Made by a program: the position numbers and the translations under genes. Positions 13,779 to 27,195 of a DNA stretch of 64,000 nt are shown here, piece after piece. The notes beneath the pieces were generated by a model. That model was not told the DNA's origin. It saw nothing but the letters and a program-made list of their open reading frames with translations, and ran no database searches. The first letter of the stretch is position 1. Every line of letters begins with the position of its first letter. The DNA comes from Phalacrocorax aristotelis (lineage: Eukaryota; Chordata; Aves; Suliformes; Phalacrocoracidae), in the NCBI RefSeq assembly GCF_949628215.1, contig NC_134280.1, positions 52,416,621-52,480,620 of the forward strand, in the 5' to 3' direction.

Positions 13779-14008
13779 GAAGTTCCATTTAAATATAGGA
13801 AGAAGCTTCTCTGCTGTGAGGATGGGTTGAACCTGGCACAGGTTGCCTAGTGATGTTGGGAAGTCTCCATCCTTGCATATATTCAAAACACTCAAAACAC
13901 ACCCTTGAGCAGCCTGCTCTAGTTGACTCTGCTTTGATCAAGGGTGTTGGACTACATGATCTCCAGAGATTACTTCCAACCTCAGCTCTTCTGTTATTCT
14001 GTTATCCT
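13779..14008 (+). mobile_element. CR1 LINE 3' fragment, 5'-truncated
   Basis: The sequence matches the avian CR1 3' end. It opens GGAAGTTCCATTTAAATATA, passes GGCACAGGTTGCCTAG and TCTCCATCCTTGCATATATT, and includes GTTGGACTACATGATCTCCA and TTCCAACCTCAGCTCTTCTG before ending in diverged TTCTGTTAT-type terminal units. Only about 230 bases of the C-terminal coding end and 3' UTR remain. Orientation is the same as BRSK2. Short indels versus other CR1 copies indicate an old insertion. Confidence 0.85.
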
Positions 14009-17000
14009 GTGCAGCTAAATCATAACTTTTTCAGTGAACTATGAAACTAACGAACTCTGTTTCCTCTACTTTTGTACCCTATATTCCCATCCCTCTCCTG
14101 CTGTCTCTGTGTGTCCTTGGGCTAGGTGAAGACAGTGTTCGGCTCATTTGGAGCCATCTCTGCTGCCTGTCTTTTTTCTTTCTCTTGGAATACAGTAAAG
14201 ATTAAATCACAATTACTCTTTCCATTGCAGCAATAGTTAGAATCTTGTTTTCTCCAGACATTCAGCACTTGCCATAAAATTTGTAGAATCTTAGGCTTTC
14301 TTTGCTCTTTCCAACTTGGTTGAAACTTACTAATCTATCCTGGTGTTATGGGAGAATAACACACAGATAGCCTGATCATTTAAATTTTGGTCCCTTAAGA
14401 AATCAGGCCAAAGCAAAGCCATCCTAAACAGCACAGTTTCTCTACTCTGCATTTGGTTTTGAAGGTCATGAGATGCTGCTATGGCAGATTGGGATTGCTG
14501 CAATACAGCTACTCTTCAGGTATTGCCCTCACCTTGCTTAAGAGTCTTGTACCAAAGTTAGGAGGAAAAAGTGGTGGTAAACCACATTGTGATTCCCTAA
14601 TGCTGGAGGAATCCCCAGCCAGTTGATAAGCTGGATTCCTGCCTACTTTTTGCTGCTGGAGCAGTGCAAAGCAAGGAGGACACAGGCTAGAACTCAGTTC
14701 TTTCTGTTTGCAAACTGAGCTCAGTGATTGGGGAGTGTGGGAAGAAGGGAGCCCTCTCTGTATTTCCTCATGTATCCATTTTGGTACAGTGGCAGTATTT
14801 GAAGTAGTCCTTTCCTGCAGAAAGCTGAGAGGAAGACTGAGAGCTGTTTGTGTGTTTGCAATGCTTGTCTGTACAAAAATCGTCCCCAAAGACAAAGCCA
14901 AGTATTGTATTAGAACTTGGCAATGACACAAGTGCTATAGCCCTACTAAACGTGGGCATTTGTTTTGTTGAAAAGACATGGCTATGAGTGGCACAGCTTT
15001 TAAGATTCCTTATACTTTACAAGCACCAGCCTTAAAGTTTTTCATTAGCTTTGAAACATTATAACTACACTTTTTTCCAAACTTCCCACCCCTATAAATC
15101 AGTAAAGCTTGATTAAAATCAGCAGTCATCGACAACAAAGAAAGATCTGCACATGTGTTTCTGGGTTTTGTCCTGTGCTGCTTTTCTTCTGGGTCTGTAG
15201 TTTATTTCATCGCTCGTATTTGTGAAATCACATCTCTCTTGCTTCTGGTTGTTCCCTGATTGCACTGAAGACATTACTTAGTCAGATTCCCCACTCAGTT
15301 ACAGCTGTGCAGTCCCAGTGACTTCAAGGCCTTCCCCAAGTTTGTCTGAGAGGGGAAGTTGACCCATGAGTTAGCTTCTCATTGATGGCAGCGGAGGCAG
15401 ACCTCTGGCAGTGTTTTAGTTAAGAGCAGCCTAAGAATACGTCTCTTCTGCAGTGAATATTCAAGCAAATTAGGGCACAAAGTGGAATGATACTGTAAGC
15501 TAATTCAATTCAAACTGAAAATACAGGCCCAGCATTTTACAAATTACCATCTTTCATCCTTAAAGCAGAAGTCTGTCCGCTCAGCTAACACAGAAATTAA
15601 GGCAAGCCATTATTTTAATACTTTTAGCAGTAATTCTTCTCTAAAATTCCACACATACACATACTGAAAACACCCAATCAGTTTGCATTAAGCTTCAGGA
15701 TGAGGAAATGTCCTTACCTTTATAATAACTGCATCTTTCCTAGGGAAAGCAATAGCCAGACTACTAGCATGTTTGGGGCAGTTGCTGTCTTGTTACCAGG
15801 TGGCTCTTCCTGCTCATAGGAAATGCTGCAAAAATAGGCATGGTTTCTGGATCTGTGTCATAATGCTGTCATCACTGTTACTCTTATCACCATTGAATCA
15901 GATGAATTACAACTGAGAGCCTTTTTAGCTCCACCAGTGCTTATTTATTCTCAGTGTTTTGGTGCCTGTGGCTCTGTGGAACCAGGTGGTCTGTGGACTG
16001 CTTCTCAAGAATTAATAAAAATATTGATTAGAATAGCAAACTTAACATATTTACTGTTCAAGTGTCTACTTCTCTACTGCAAATTTCTGAAGAGTTCGCC
16101 AGATGGGAGAAACCCGTGTGTCGTAGGCCTTTTTCTCCTCATCGAAATGGTGGGAATTGAAAACATGGCAAGGCAAAGCGTCTTGATCAAAGGGTATGTC
16201 TACCTTGCAGTCAGAGGTGGAATTCTAGCACTGGCAAGTAACATTATTGCCTTCCAGCACAAGCAGTAGTGAAAATAGGCAGTGCAGGCTGTGTGAGGGT
16301 TGAGGAAGTGTATCACGGCACTTAAAAATGTTGCCCTGTGTAGAAACCCAATCTTCCCCATCTTTACCTGATTATTTACTAGTACCAGTTGTGCTTTTGT
16401 TTTGCTCTCTTGATAAACCCTGCATCAGCTACATGTCATTGTGGTATGTCAGATGCGGGTAAGCCGAGCACTTACATACATAATGCACTGTACTCTTTGT
16501 ATATGTGTGACTTCACTTCATGGTTGGGTTTTTTTGTGTATGCAAAATACCAACCTTGTGCTTGATCCTGTGGAGTTCTAATTCTAGTGTGAAAGATTAT
16601 TCTGTACTCTCAAGGCCCATTGCATTAAAGGTACTGAACTTCTCAAAGGAGCAGGTCCCTATTTGTACTCTTATGGTCTCTAAAATGCTACAGAGTCCTA
16701 GCTGGGTCTTTTCTTGGGGGAAGAGTAGTAGAGATGTGTACAAAACGGGCTCTGTTCATGTCATTTTGCAGTTATTAGGCAGATTCTTCAGAAACAATAA
16801 CTATGTAGTTATGTAGTTTTCACTGGCCCTAACAGGCTCAGCCATTGACTTGGTGTTAATTTATCTTTTTTTTTTTTTTCCCTTTTTATGATGCCCTGCT
16901 GTAAAAGTAAGGTAATGCTTGATTTCCCTTTTGGGACTTACAAGATTAGCCAGCTAGTATTGATAACTTTTTCAGAAATAAAAAGCAGCATGGAAAGGCC

Positions 17001-18432
17001 TGAGATAACCTTACTATTTAGGCCTAGTGACTTTTTTTTGGGGGGTGGGGTGAGGTGGGGCTAGCATTCATTTTTGTTAACTTCATTTTATTTAATGTAC
17101 CTCTGTGGATTTTCATCTGCTGAGGACAGACTAAACCATAGAGCCTGGTCTGTCCAGATGATGATACCTTTTCATGCTGTATTTGTCTTCTGTGGTTTCA
17201 CCTTTTAATTATTGTAATATTGATACATAAATGCTGAAATCTCGGTCGCTGCAATTTAAAACTAAAGTTGTTTTAACTATCTAATAAAATAGAAAAATTG
17301 CTTTGATGTTCCCATTTTGACAATTTGTGGCTATGCTGACTTTTGTTGTTTCTTTCCTTAGGGATGTTTGTCCCTGATCTCAAACAAAATGTCACTGAGT
17401 AGAACTATGTTTGTATAATGCTGTGTGTTTTGCTTACAAAAGATTTGTAACTTGGTCACTTTTATTTATGCTCCCATGGAGCTGGTAGAATTATACTGCA
17501 GTGTTAAAATGCAGCAGTTTCATTTTCCTGCAGGCAGCAGCCCTCTGGTGGTGTGGGTTTTTCTTTTTTTTTTTTTTTTTTTTTTAAGTCGTCTTTGGAA
17601 GTTCTGACAGACAAGCCTTTAAAAATGCCTCAAATTCAGCTGTCACAGCATCCCATATTTCCTTTCTTTTCCTTTCCAACCCTCACTGCATCACCACCCC
17701 ACCTAAATTTGGAAGTGGGATGTAAAAGGCAAAGCAAGGTTAATAAATGCACCCAGTTGATAATACCAACAGTCTTATTTGGCAAAATGGTATTTACCAA
17801 ATGCTATTTCAGTAAGTTTCAGCTTCCAGAACTCTTGCCTGGAAACGGTATAGGTCGATGTGAAGTGGGTGGTGAGGCTAATGGGTTGTTCTAAAGACTG
17901 GTTGAATTGTTAGGAATGCAGGCATTTCTGAGGAGGCTTGAAAATTGAAACATCAAAGAATTTTTTAAAGAGGTAACCTTACTAGTCTGTTATATGGGTG
18001 TTAATGATAGTTATATTGCAAGTGACTGCCTGAAAAAAATATTTCAGCTAATGGGGAAGGAGAATCTTCTCATCAGTGCCCTAGGAGTGAAATTTACCCA
18101 TTTGCTAGTATGAGATTTAGCTATTATTTCAGTCCCACTTAAGACCTATTTTGAAGTATTAAGTTATGTACTGGAAGGTAAAAATGGGAGTTGAGGAAGT
18201 AGATAAAATAAAATATTACTCCTTACTCTTTTTGTGATGGTAAGCCAGAGTTACGTGCAAATGTTTTTGAAATTATTAAAGCTGTGCCAGGGATGCATTT
18301 GGCTTTTTCCCTTTCCAGGACTACAGTAAATGTCAAAATCATGCTGTATCTGGAACTATGTTATTGCATAAATACTCAGTCTTTATAGGAAAACGTACAA
18401 TTTTGTAATGATTGAAGCCTGAAGTTGTATTC

Positions 18433-18457
18433 AAAAAAAAAAATGGGGGGGGGGGGG
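18433..18457 (+). repeat. A11-T-G13 homopolymer pair
   Basis: An 11-base A-run (18433-18443), one T, then 13 consecutive Gs (18445-18457). Such runs are length-unstable in replication and sequencing, so the exact count may be unreliable. Confidence 0.85.
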
Positions 18458-21400
18458 AAAGCAAGACTTTGTATAACTGAAGCTGAACAGAAGTAGTAAT
18501 TTCTACAGTTTCAGGTTTTAGGGAAAATAATTCCAGTTAAAATTAGTTGTTTTAAAATGCACTGAATTTTGACTGTGATGTTTGAAACCTACTGTGTGTC
18601 TGTAAAGTGGAACAAAGGTTACTAAGTTTGTGGGTTTTTTTAATATCTGTTTTAAATAAATCTAATGGGATTGATAAATAAAGCATCACAATACAGAATA
18701 AATTCTATTACTTTAAATAACAGGCAGTGATTGCAGCGTATGAGCCCTTCTCAGTATTTCGTTGAACTTCATACTGTGGACAGCAGATAATACAAATTTG
18801 TGGCCATACTCAATAATGCTTTAGGCCTCTTGTGGTATAATTGCTAACAATTACCAAGAGGTATTTATGCCAGCTAAGGCACATGGTGCAAAAGTATTGT
18901 TTCAGCCATGATACTTTTGGGGTGTAAGTCTTGACTCTTTTTGCCAGGTTTGTCTCAGTTATGAAGGCTGTGTGGCCGGGTGCATGTATCACTTGCACAG
19001 TATGGGGTTGGAGTTTGATCCATGCAAAGAACTCTCTGTGCACCTGGCTTATATATTAAAGGGATAGTGTCAGCTTCTGGCTTTTGATTCCTGCAGTTAA
19101 CATAGGGTGAAAAGGCAGTAAAATGAGAGGGGAAATCTAGAAAGGAGAAAATTCCACCCCCTCCCACCCCCACCTTGCCCAGTTAGCCTGTCACTGATCT
19201 TGAAAATGAAAGCTTACTTGAGATTTCCCTGCTCTTAATTGTAAAGAAAGAAATTTGGGAATAAATCCACTAAACTGAGTGGAGATAGGTTGGCATAGAG
19301 ACAAAATGATGACCAAAGGAGGTATTTGTCATCCTTAGATGTTAAAGATGCAAAGCTTTTGTCACTTCAGAGCTTTTTTTTTTTTTTTAAACATAAGAAG
19401 TGGAGAATCGTAGTAGAGGTCAAGGCAATGCTAATTCTTGAATAACCCACAGTCTCAAAAACATGATTTTGTTTTTGCTTATTCAGATTCTTGTTTGTGA
19501 TTTAAAACAGACAACATTGTAGCACATGCTGCGGTAGGTGGCTGGTCATTTTTTGGAGGCAGAATTAAAATGGATTGTTGCCTGCTCAGGGACAGCTTAA
19601 AAAAATGGAAAAAAAGGAGAACCTTGTGCCTTTTGTCTCCTTTTTCCTAAACATGCTTGTCAAATTGGTGCTGAGAGGCCTAAGCAAAACAACTTCCTGC
19701 TGCTCAGTGGAGAGGGTTACATACTTTTAAACTAAATCCATAAAAATGATAACAATGCAAAAACCAGGAAAAGGGAATTCACTTTTTTAAAAACTTAATT
19801 TGCCCTGTCTCTACGTAGAAACAGTGGTGAGTCACTGCTATGTGAGCAAAGTGGCATATAGTTTTGTGGAGTTTACTACTGTCTTCCAGTGAGCTGACAT
19901 CACTAATTTTAAATGAGGATTTTCAGTTGGTTTTTTTTTCTATGATCTTTTATGCTGATGTAATAACCATGGGTGAAACACATCCTGATGTGGAAGGCCA
20001 ATGCTTGGCCATGTCAGACCACTTTCAACTCCCTGCATTTCTTTCTAAAAACAAACTTTTGTCACAAGCCTATGGCAGTTCAAAACTTTTTTTAAAAAAA
20101 AAAAAAAAAAGGAGTTACTAGACTGGGGATGAGGTGAAAGTGAGTCATACTTCAACTAGAAAAGCAGTGTCTCCCCACACCTTGATTATTCTAAATACTA
20201 CTTGTATTATAGAGTAGTGGAGATATACAAATCTCAAATTAGGTTATTTCCAGCCTAAAAATGAATTTGAGTGGTTTATGGCCACTGCTGGAGGTAGGGT
20301 GTTGAACTTTTCATACGACTTTTGGTTTGATCACAGTGTAGCTATACATATATCCTAGGAGGAACTAAATCTTCCAGACTTTATTCCCTAACCTTAAGAA
20401 AGAGGCAGCTATTATTATAATGTCAGTAGCCTGTCTCAAATGCACATTTTCTTCAATTTCCTATTATATCCTTATCTGCAGAGTACTGAGATTTGAATGG
20501 AAAGTGTTTAAAATTAATTTTCCCTCTTACTGGCTCTGTTTTTGTTTCTGGATGCGTTTGGTATGTGACCTTTGCAGTTTTTGTCATTCTAATGTTTGTC
20601 CTGCTGTGAACTTGCATAGATGTGCTATTTCACCACATTTTGGAAGTTGTGTAATGTGAGCCAGTTCATATGCAAAATAGTATTTAAATATCAGTTTTAC
20701 ACTGACACATTGCTGTCCTGGAGTTTTTCGTTTCTCATGGTTATAACAGGCTGTTTTACATGAGAGTCTAAACCTATCCCTGGTCATCAGACTTGTACCA
20801 TTTGTCTTTTGTTCAGAGGTTGTGTTTTACATTAAAATTTTCCCATAATGATGGGTCAGATTTTTGTTCTTGCTACACTTGGTTTTGTTTTGTTTTGTGG
20901 GTTTTTTTCCTTTTTTGTTTTTCTTGTTGCAACTCCAGTATTTCACTGACATTTCTTTAGATTAGAGCAGTTTGACACAGCACAGCAGTATAATGTCCTA
21001 CTATGGACCTTAATGTCTTCCACACGTCTGTATGAGAGTCACCATACCGAAGTCAGCGAATGTGTGCTGCCAGGAAGCTGTTTTAAGTGAGAATATTTTG
21101 TAGTTGCTGCTCCTGAATTACATGTAGACTAAACAGCCTCAGGAAAGACTAGTCGATAAGCATTAAAGGGTATAGGTAGAAATATTAGTCAAATACGGTT
21201 TGATTATGAGCTGTACCAAAAAAAAAAAAAGCCCTGATCCCTGATGCATTCTTATTGTGAGCTGTGATGCTTATTTAAAATGACATATACTGCTGAAGAG
21301 AAGCATTTAGTAATTGAAATGTAAGTGGGTGACTAAGAAGCAATACATATGCAGCAGTATTTTTTTCTTCCGGTTTTGTGTTTCCAAAAAAACCCATCTC

Positions 21401-24400
21401 TGACTCTCATAGTAACAACTATTGACAGTATTGGAAGTAACCGTTTTGGTTTTCTTGTTCCTCTGATGGTATATTAAACCTTTATTTCTTTACATTCAGC
21501 AGGTCAGTGGTATAGGATCATCTTACTGCTCACCCTTTGATTTCCCCCTCCCTGCCCTTTCCCTGTGGCAACTTTCCCTGTTGGATGCATCTGAATTTAG
21601 CTTGATTCCCAACCTCGCCAGCAGCATTATAAAAATCGAACTGTAGCATTTGAAAAAACTGCTCTATTGAAAACCAAACTGGAGCAATCCAGACTTGAAT
21701 TTCAAAGGGGATGGAAAGATCTTGATCTATGCCGCTGTTGCAAGCTCAGCGCCGCCATGGAGTGTGGTTGACTGTAACCTCACTCACCATTACGAAAAAC
21801 TGAAGGGTATTTAGTGTAACAACAGGCTGTAAAAGTGGGATACGTGAGATCACGAGGCAGCCCAGAGTCTGCCTCCCTCCACAGGCAAAATGGTGCTTTG
21901 CTTATGCTGTTGTAAAAATGGCATGATGGTTCTGAGGCTGTTGAGTCTTACTTTAGACTTACACTGCTGCACAGAAAACACAGTTTAATTATGCATTACT
22001 CCGGAAACAGTCTGAATTTGTATCCCAACACCTTAGTTTCAGTTGATTTATTTTATCCAGTGTAACTGAAAGAAAGGTCAGTTTTTGTGACTATGGACTA
22101 GATCCTCAGCTGGTGCTGTTGGGTTAAGAGCCTTGGACTCCATGCTGCTGGACTAACTTACCCTGGTTATGGGTTTGACCTCCTATATTAAGGCAGAGAC
22201 TATAAATTTTCAATTTGGGAAAGGATCTAGATGTTGGGTTCTCTTTTCAAAAATTGCTACTTGAGAGAAATACAAAACCACACACGTTATGAAAGGTTTT
22301 GGTGTCTAAAGTTTTAGCTATCACACCCTTTCTGCAAAGAGGTGCATATTTGTTTCTGACTTTGAAAAAGCCTTTCCGTAATCTTTACCTTTTTCTTTAC
22401 TTTCTTTCTGTAAGTAAATGATCTCTGAATTTATAGCAACTGCATTTCTATGTTTATATCGTAGCCGCAGCTTAGACATTACCTCTGTTTGAAGCTATCC
22501 ACAAGTACTTAGAATTCTCTTAGAAAATTGCCCTGTGGGCTTAAAATTCTTATGCTTGACCTCTAGTCCAGGAATTACTCCTTTCTCTCTCAAGAGATCG
22601 TGATAAAAATCTATATGACTAGGTTTATTTTATCTGACTTTTGGCAGCAGGAGGTGGTAAGGAAGGGGAGGTCACTAGTTCAATTCCTTGTTGGAATTAA
22701 ATACTTGAGAAAATAATGATAATCCTTCATTTGATGTTTACTCAGTTGGTTGCTTCCCAGTACTTAGCTTGCTCCACATCAGACTTCATAATTTTTGTGC
22801 TTCCTTTTCTTTTCATTAGCAGGCCTAGCAATTGTTGATTTTGCATTAATGCCCATTGATAAATAGTCACGTAGGTGAAACACAGTTAAACAGTGATACT
22901 GTTAGTTACAGGTGAAATTTTAAATCTGAGGTCTAAACATCTTTGAATCTGAGGAGAGTGCTTGTAGGAAAAGTGGTTCTTGTTCCAGAACTGAACACGA
23001 TCACATACTTACTTTTCATCTGAGTAAGGTGCAAAACTGCAAAAGGGCCTGTCTCTTAGACCAAATTTGGACGTTGTCCAAAATCTCATGCCATTTGGCA
23101 CTGTCAAGAGCAAACATCAGGCCAGTTCAGCTTTGTGTATGTCTTCACTGCAGTTCCTAGCCAGGCAAGAAGGAGGGCTCCAGGCTGCTATGATACCTGA
23201 ATTTGCTAATTTGAAAGTGCCTTGGTTATCTCTACTGTACAGCGCTATCAGTTTTAGACAGCTTAGTTATTGATGGGCACACCAGGAATGTTATGATAAA
23301 ACAGCAGGGTTTTTTTGTATCAGACCGGTGTTCTCTCTTGTTACAGTGTGTTGTAGTAGATGTTGTTCAGCAGGCAGTTTTAGAAATCTAGCAGCAGCTG
23401 ACTTCAGAATCGCCAATAGTAGGGTTTGGTGTTTTGCCCCCAGTATCTGCTGGTTAGTAATTGCCTTCTACCTGAATGTGTCAAAGCTTAGCTATTGGTT
23501 GGTTTTACCCTGATACAGGGATATGGATCTATTCCCAATAGCCATCTGTATTTCAGATATATGTGATTATATATTGTACAAACCCCCAAATGAATGAAAA
23601 GAAGCATTAAAATCCTTTTCTCCTTTTACTTCCTTCTCTGTTTAAAACTTTTCCCTTCTACTGCATTGAGATAACACACATCCTGGTAGTAAGAAGAGGG
23701 GACATTCCTGATACATCATCTTTAAACCTTTCATCATCCTGTGTTTGTCTAACATTGTTTAGTAGGTCTTTTTTTACTCAGGTCTTCAAAACTGGCAATC
23801 TGCATATTTTCATTCTACTCTGGTATGATCCTCATGCACTCATTGTTTTTGCTGCTTGTCTCTTAATGTTACCTATTTCTGCTATGCATTTTCGAGGACA
23901 GTATTCCAGCTGAAGATGTATCATTGATTTATACATTGACATCATCTCATTCTCAAGTATAATTTTCCATTTCACTGTTCAACGTTTTGTTGTCACTTTT
24001 GATTACCTCTGCTCTTTGAGTTGATATTTTTATTATGCTGTCTGAAGGAATGCTAAGTCTTTTCTTGAACAATACCTGTTAACTTCGGAGTCAGAAATGT
24101 ATATTACTAGTTTACATTATTCTTTCTATTATGCATTTGTCAACACTGAATTTCATCTACAGTCATGCTGTCCATCCACCAAGCTTTGACGTTTCATTGT
24201 TTTAAGTGCTAAAGTGGGACTTAAGTAATATATTGGTCTCATGCTAGCCTACTGTGCAAGGGTAATTTTCACCCTTTATGAACTGATGCATCCTGTCACA
24301 TTAATCAGGGATATACTGTGTATTTCCTAGGGCAATCTAAAGGATCAAATTTCCCTATTAACCCCTTCAGAACTCAATTAGGTGTTGATGCCATATCTAG

Positions 24401-25478
24401 AATGTGCACCATGAACTTGATGTATTGTGGTCTGTAGATCAGGTGATCTATATTAGTATAACCATAGGGGAAATATAGAATTAGCAATCTGCTGGATACT
24501 TGAGAGATCCTGAGATTGAAAAGGCCACAACTGGTGTATCCAGGTGTTGAAAGATTTGTGGGTTTTTTTTCTGTTGCTCCTTCTATTTGTAACATAGCTT
24601 TTTTTCAAAGCAAGTCCATAAAGGTTCCCCCAAAGCTTAAAACATTAAGTGGAATTAGTGACTGATTTATGCCCATCTACCCCTTTGCTTTTATTAAAAG
24701 GAAAATCCATTTCTTTGCTGTTCTGTGAAAGATTTTCTAGGTAGGCAAGCAAATGGCTGGACTCAAGCTTAGGAGGTTTGATTTCTTATCTCCGATTTTG
24801 AGACTTGTTTATTGACACTTCTGTTTTGTCACCTATAATGTTGATAATATTCCTTAAACAATTACTTTGAGATTTGCAGACTCAGTGTTCTATAAAAACT
24901 TGAGATTTTTTTTTTTACATATAGCATATCACAATATATAACAGGATTTTCTGATGTCTGATTTGCCTTTCTGCTGGTCACCAAAAATATCAACAAATTG
25001 ACAAACCAAACAAAATGTCTCTCCTCCATATCCCTCAAATGAGCGGGAAAATATAAAGCTATGAAGACGATGATTCTTCCTGCTTCCCAACAATACCCAA
25101 ATGCAATAAAACTGCAGTGTAAGGGGTGTAAAAATGTGAACAGATGGAAGAATTTTTTTCATCCCTGCAATATTATTATTATTTTGGTCCTTCTGGTTTG
25201 GGAAGGGAACTTGATGGGTTCAGTGATCACTGATTGCTGTAAAATTGGCAAACTGTGCCCAGCTGTTCAGCGGATGCTTGTCTGATCATGGAAATCCCTC
25301 TTATGAAGTAGAGCAGGGAGAAAAAGGGAGGAACATGCTGGTATCTTAGAGGATTTAGTTTTACACAGTAGCATCTGCTAAACATGCAGTGACTCTCTTA
25401 CTCAGCAATTTAGACTAAAACCCATAATTATTTAATAAGCAACCTCCCTCTTTCTCTCCCATTTGTTTTGCTCCTCCT

Positions 25479-25503
25479 CCCCCCCCCCCCCCCCCCCCCC
25501 CCC
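25479..25503 (+). repeat. Poly-C run, 25 bases
   Basis: Twenty-five consecutive Cs preceded by CTCCTCCT and followed by GCAAAAACAAAAAAAG. The complementary strand is G25, able to form intermolecular or intramolecular quadruplexes. Long C/G homopolymers are rare compared with poly-A/T in vertebrate DNA. Confidence 0.9.
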
Positions 25504-26170
25504 GCAAAAACAAAAAAAGAAAGGTGGCTTCAGGATATATGAAGGCATGGCTTAGTCTGTTTACCCACTGCCCACCCTGGGTATTGTGAACATTGTTTTG
25601 ATTTATTTATTGGTCTTTATTTTTTAATCTTTGTGAAATTGCAGGGAGGGAGGAAGGAAACAGAACCTTTAAATGACAGTCTACAGCTCCTATTAACTAG
25701 TGACAGATGCCTTCTGACATGACATTTTAGGGACTTCGAGGCTTTTGATAATAATATTTGTGGTTTGAGAATAACCTTGCATATTTGAAGGACTTCACCT
25801 ATGCTGTATGTCACCATGAGTTAAACATTCTGGTGAAACAGCACAAAAACTGTAAGTGCTGTGTCTGAGGCTCCTGCAGATACTTTATCCCCTTGTCATG
25901 TTGAGGAAGAAAATAAAAATTGATGTATCTTTCTAGAGAATAAGGAAAAATTGTTGCTGAAAGGAAATAGGTGTTCGTGTATGCTGCTTAGAACACTATA
26001 CAAGTGGTTCTGGTACTTGACTCGGTCATGGGCAGCATATGGAAAAAGAACTGCAAGAAGCCTGGTACAAAGCCAGTTCAGAACCTTGCAAACAAACTTC
26101 TGGACTCGGTTATCATTTATGTCTTAAGCTATTCTAGTTAAACTAAGTTTGTTTTACTTATACTTACCTT

Positions 26171-27195
26171 TCATAGAATCATAGAATGGTTTAGGCTGGA
26201 AGGGACCTTTAGAGGTCATCTAGTCCAACCCCCTTGCAGTGAGCAGGGACATCTTCAACTAGATCAGGTTGCTCAGAGCCCTGTCCAATCTGACCTGCAA
26301 TGTTTCTAGGGGTGGGTCATCTACCACCTCTCTGGGAAACCTGTTCCTGTGTTTCACCACCCTCATAGTAACCAATTTTTTTTCATTATATCCAGTCTAA
26401 ATCTACCCTCCTTTAGTTTAAAACCATTACCCCTTGTCCTGTCACAACAGGCCTTGCTAAAGAGGTTGCCCCCACCTTTCTTATAGTCCCCCTTCAAGTA
26501 CCAAAAAGCCGCAATAAGGTCTCCCTGCAGCCTTCTCTTCTCCAGGCTGAAAAACCTCAACTGTCTCAGCCTTTCTTCCTAGAAGAGCTGTTACGGTCCT
26601 TGGATCATTTCTGTGGCCCTTGTCTGGACCCACTCCAACAGGTCCATGTCCTTGTGCTGAGGGCTGCAGAGCTGGATACAGGGCTCCAGGTAGGGTCTCA
26701 CGAGAGCAGTGTAGAGCAGCAGAATCACCTCCCTTGACCTGCTGGCCGTGCTTCTGATGCAGCCCAGGATGCGGTTGGCCTTCTGGGCTGCAAGCGCACA
26801 TTGCTGGCTCATGTCCGGCTTTTTGTTCACCAGTACCCCCAAGTCCTTCTCTGCAGGGCTGCTCTCAATCCCTTCATCCCCCAGCCTGTATTGATACCGT
26901 GGGTTGCCCCGACCCAGGTGCAGGACCTTGCACTTTGTCTTGTTGAACCTCATGAGGTTCTCGCAGGCCCACCTCTCCAGCTTGTCCAGGTCTCTCTGGA
27001 TGACATTCTGTCCTTCTGGCGTGTCAACTGCACTGCTCAGCTTGATGACATCTGCAAACTTGCTGAGGGTGCACTCGATCCCACTGTCTGTCATTGATGA
27101 AGATATTAAATGGTACAGCTCCCGGTATGGACCCCTGAGGGACACCACTTGTCACTGGTCTCCATCTGGATGTTGAGCCATTGACCACTGCTTTC
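26171..27195 (-). mobile_element. CR1 LINE fragment (RT C-terminal half and 3' end), degenerate
   Basis: The 3' terminus is at 26171, where the minus strand ends CCATTCTATGATTCTATGA, the CR1 tail. Reading leftwards on the minus strand from 27195, the relic starts near [12 protein letters not shown] of the reverse transcriptase, continues through [13 protein letters not shown], then [12 protein letters not shown] and [11 protein letters not shown] of the C-terminal part, then the 3' UTR. The RT metal-binding motif reads FADV where CR1 has FADD, so the second aspartate is lost. A frameshift lies in the stretch before DSGIEC. It is antisense to BRSK2 and cannot be active. Confidence 0.92.
26591..27148 (-). 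pseudogene. CR1 reverse transcriptase remnant
   Basis: A 185-codon open frame inside the CR1 copy. After about 24 residues in the wrong frame it reads the RT palm and thumb: [71 protein letters not shown] and [14 protein letters not shown] text. Full CR1 ORF2 is roughly 900-1000 residues, so this is a small C-terminal piece. The DD-to-DV change at the catalytic motif and the frameshift make it non-functional. Confidence 0.88.

Larger units (their letters stand above)
14009..26170. other. Intron 1 segment without genes
   Basis: No gene recognised. The longest non-CR1 open frame of the window is here (14509-14931 -, 140 codons), but it has no domain or compositional sign of coding. Simple sequence includes a T-run near 17564-17585, an A-run followed by G13 at 18433-18457, a G/T tract at 20879-20908, and a 25-base C-run at 25479-25503. 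Confidence 0.5.

Noticed and set aside
14509..14931. 140-codon open frame on the minus strand, longest outside CR1
   Set aside because: No recognisable domain, no compositional sign of coding, and long chance frames are expected in 64 kb. Not called as a gene.
21751..21771. Perfect Kozak sequence GCCGCCATGG within the intron
   Set aside because: The frame ends after four codons (TGA), so it is a chance match.
26801..27176. Plus-strand frames of 90-98 codons
   Set aside because: They are antisense shadows of the minus-strand CR1 reverse transcriptase. The plus-strand frames at 57368-58005 are the same.
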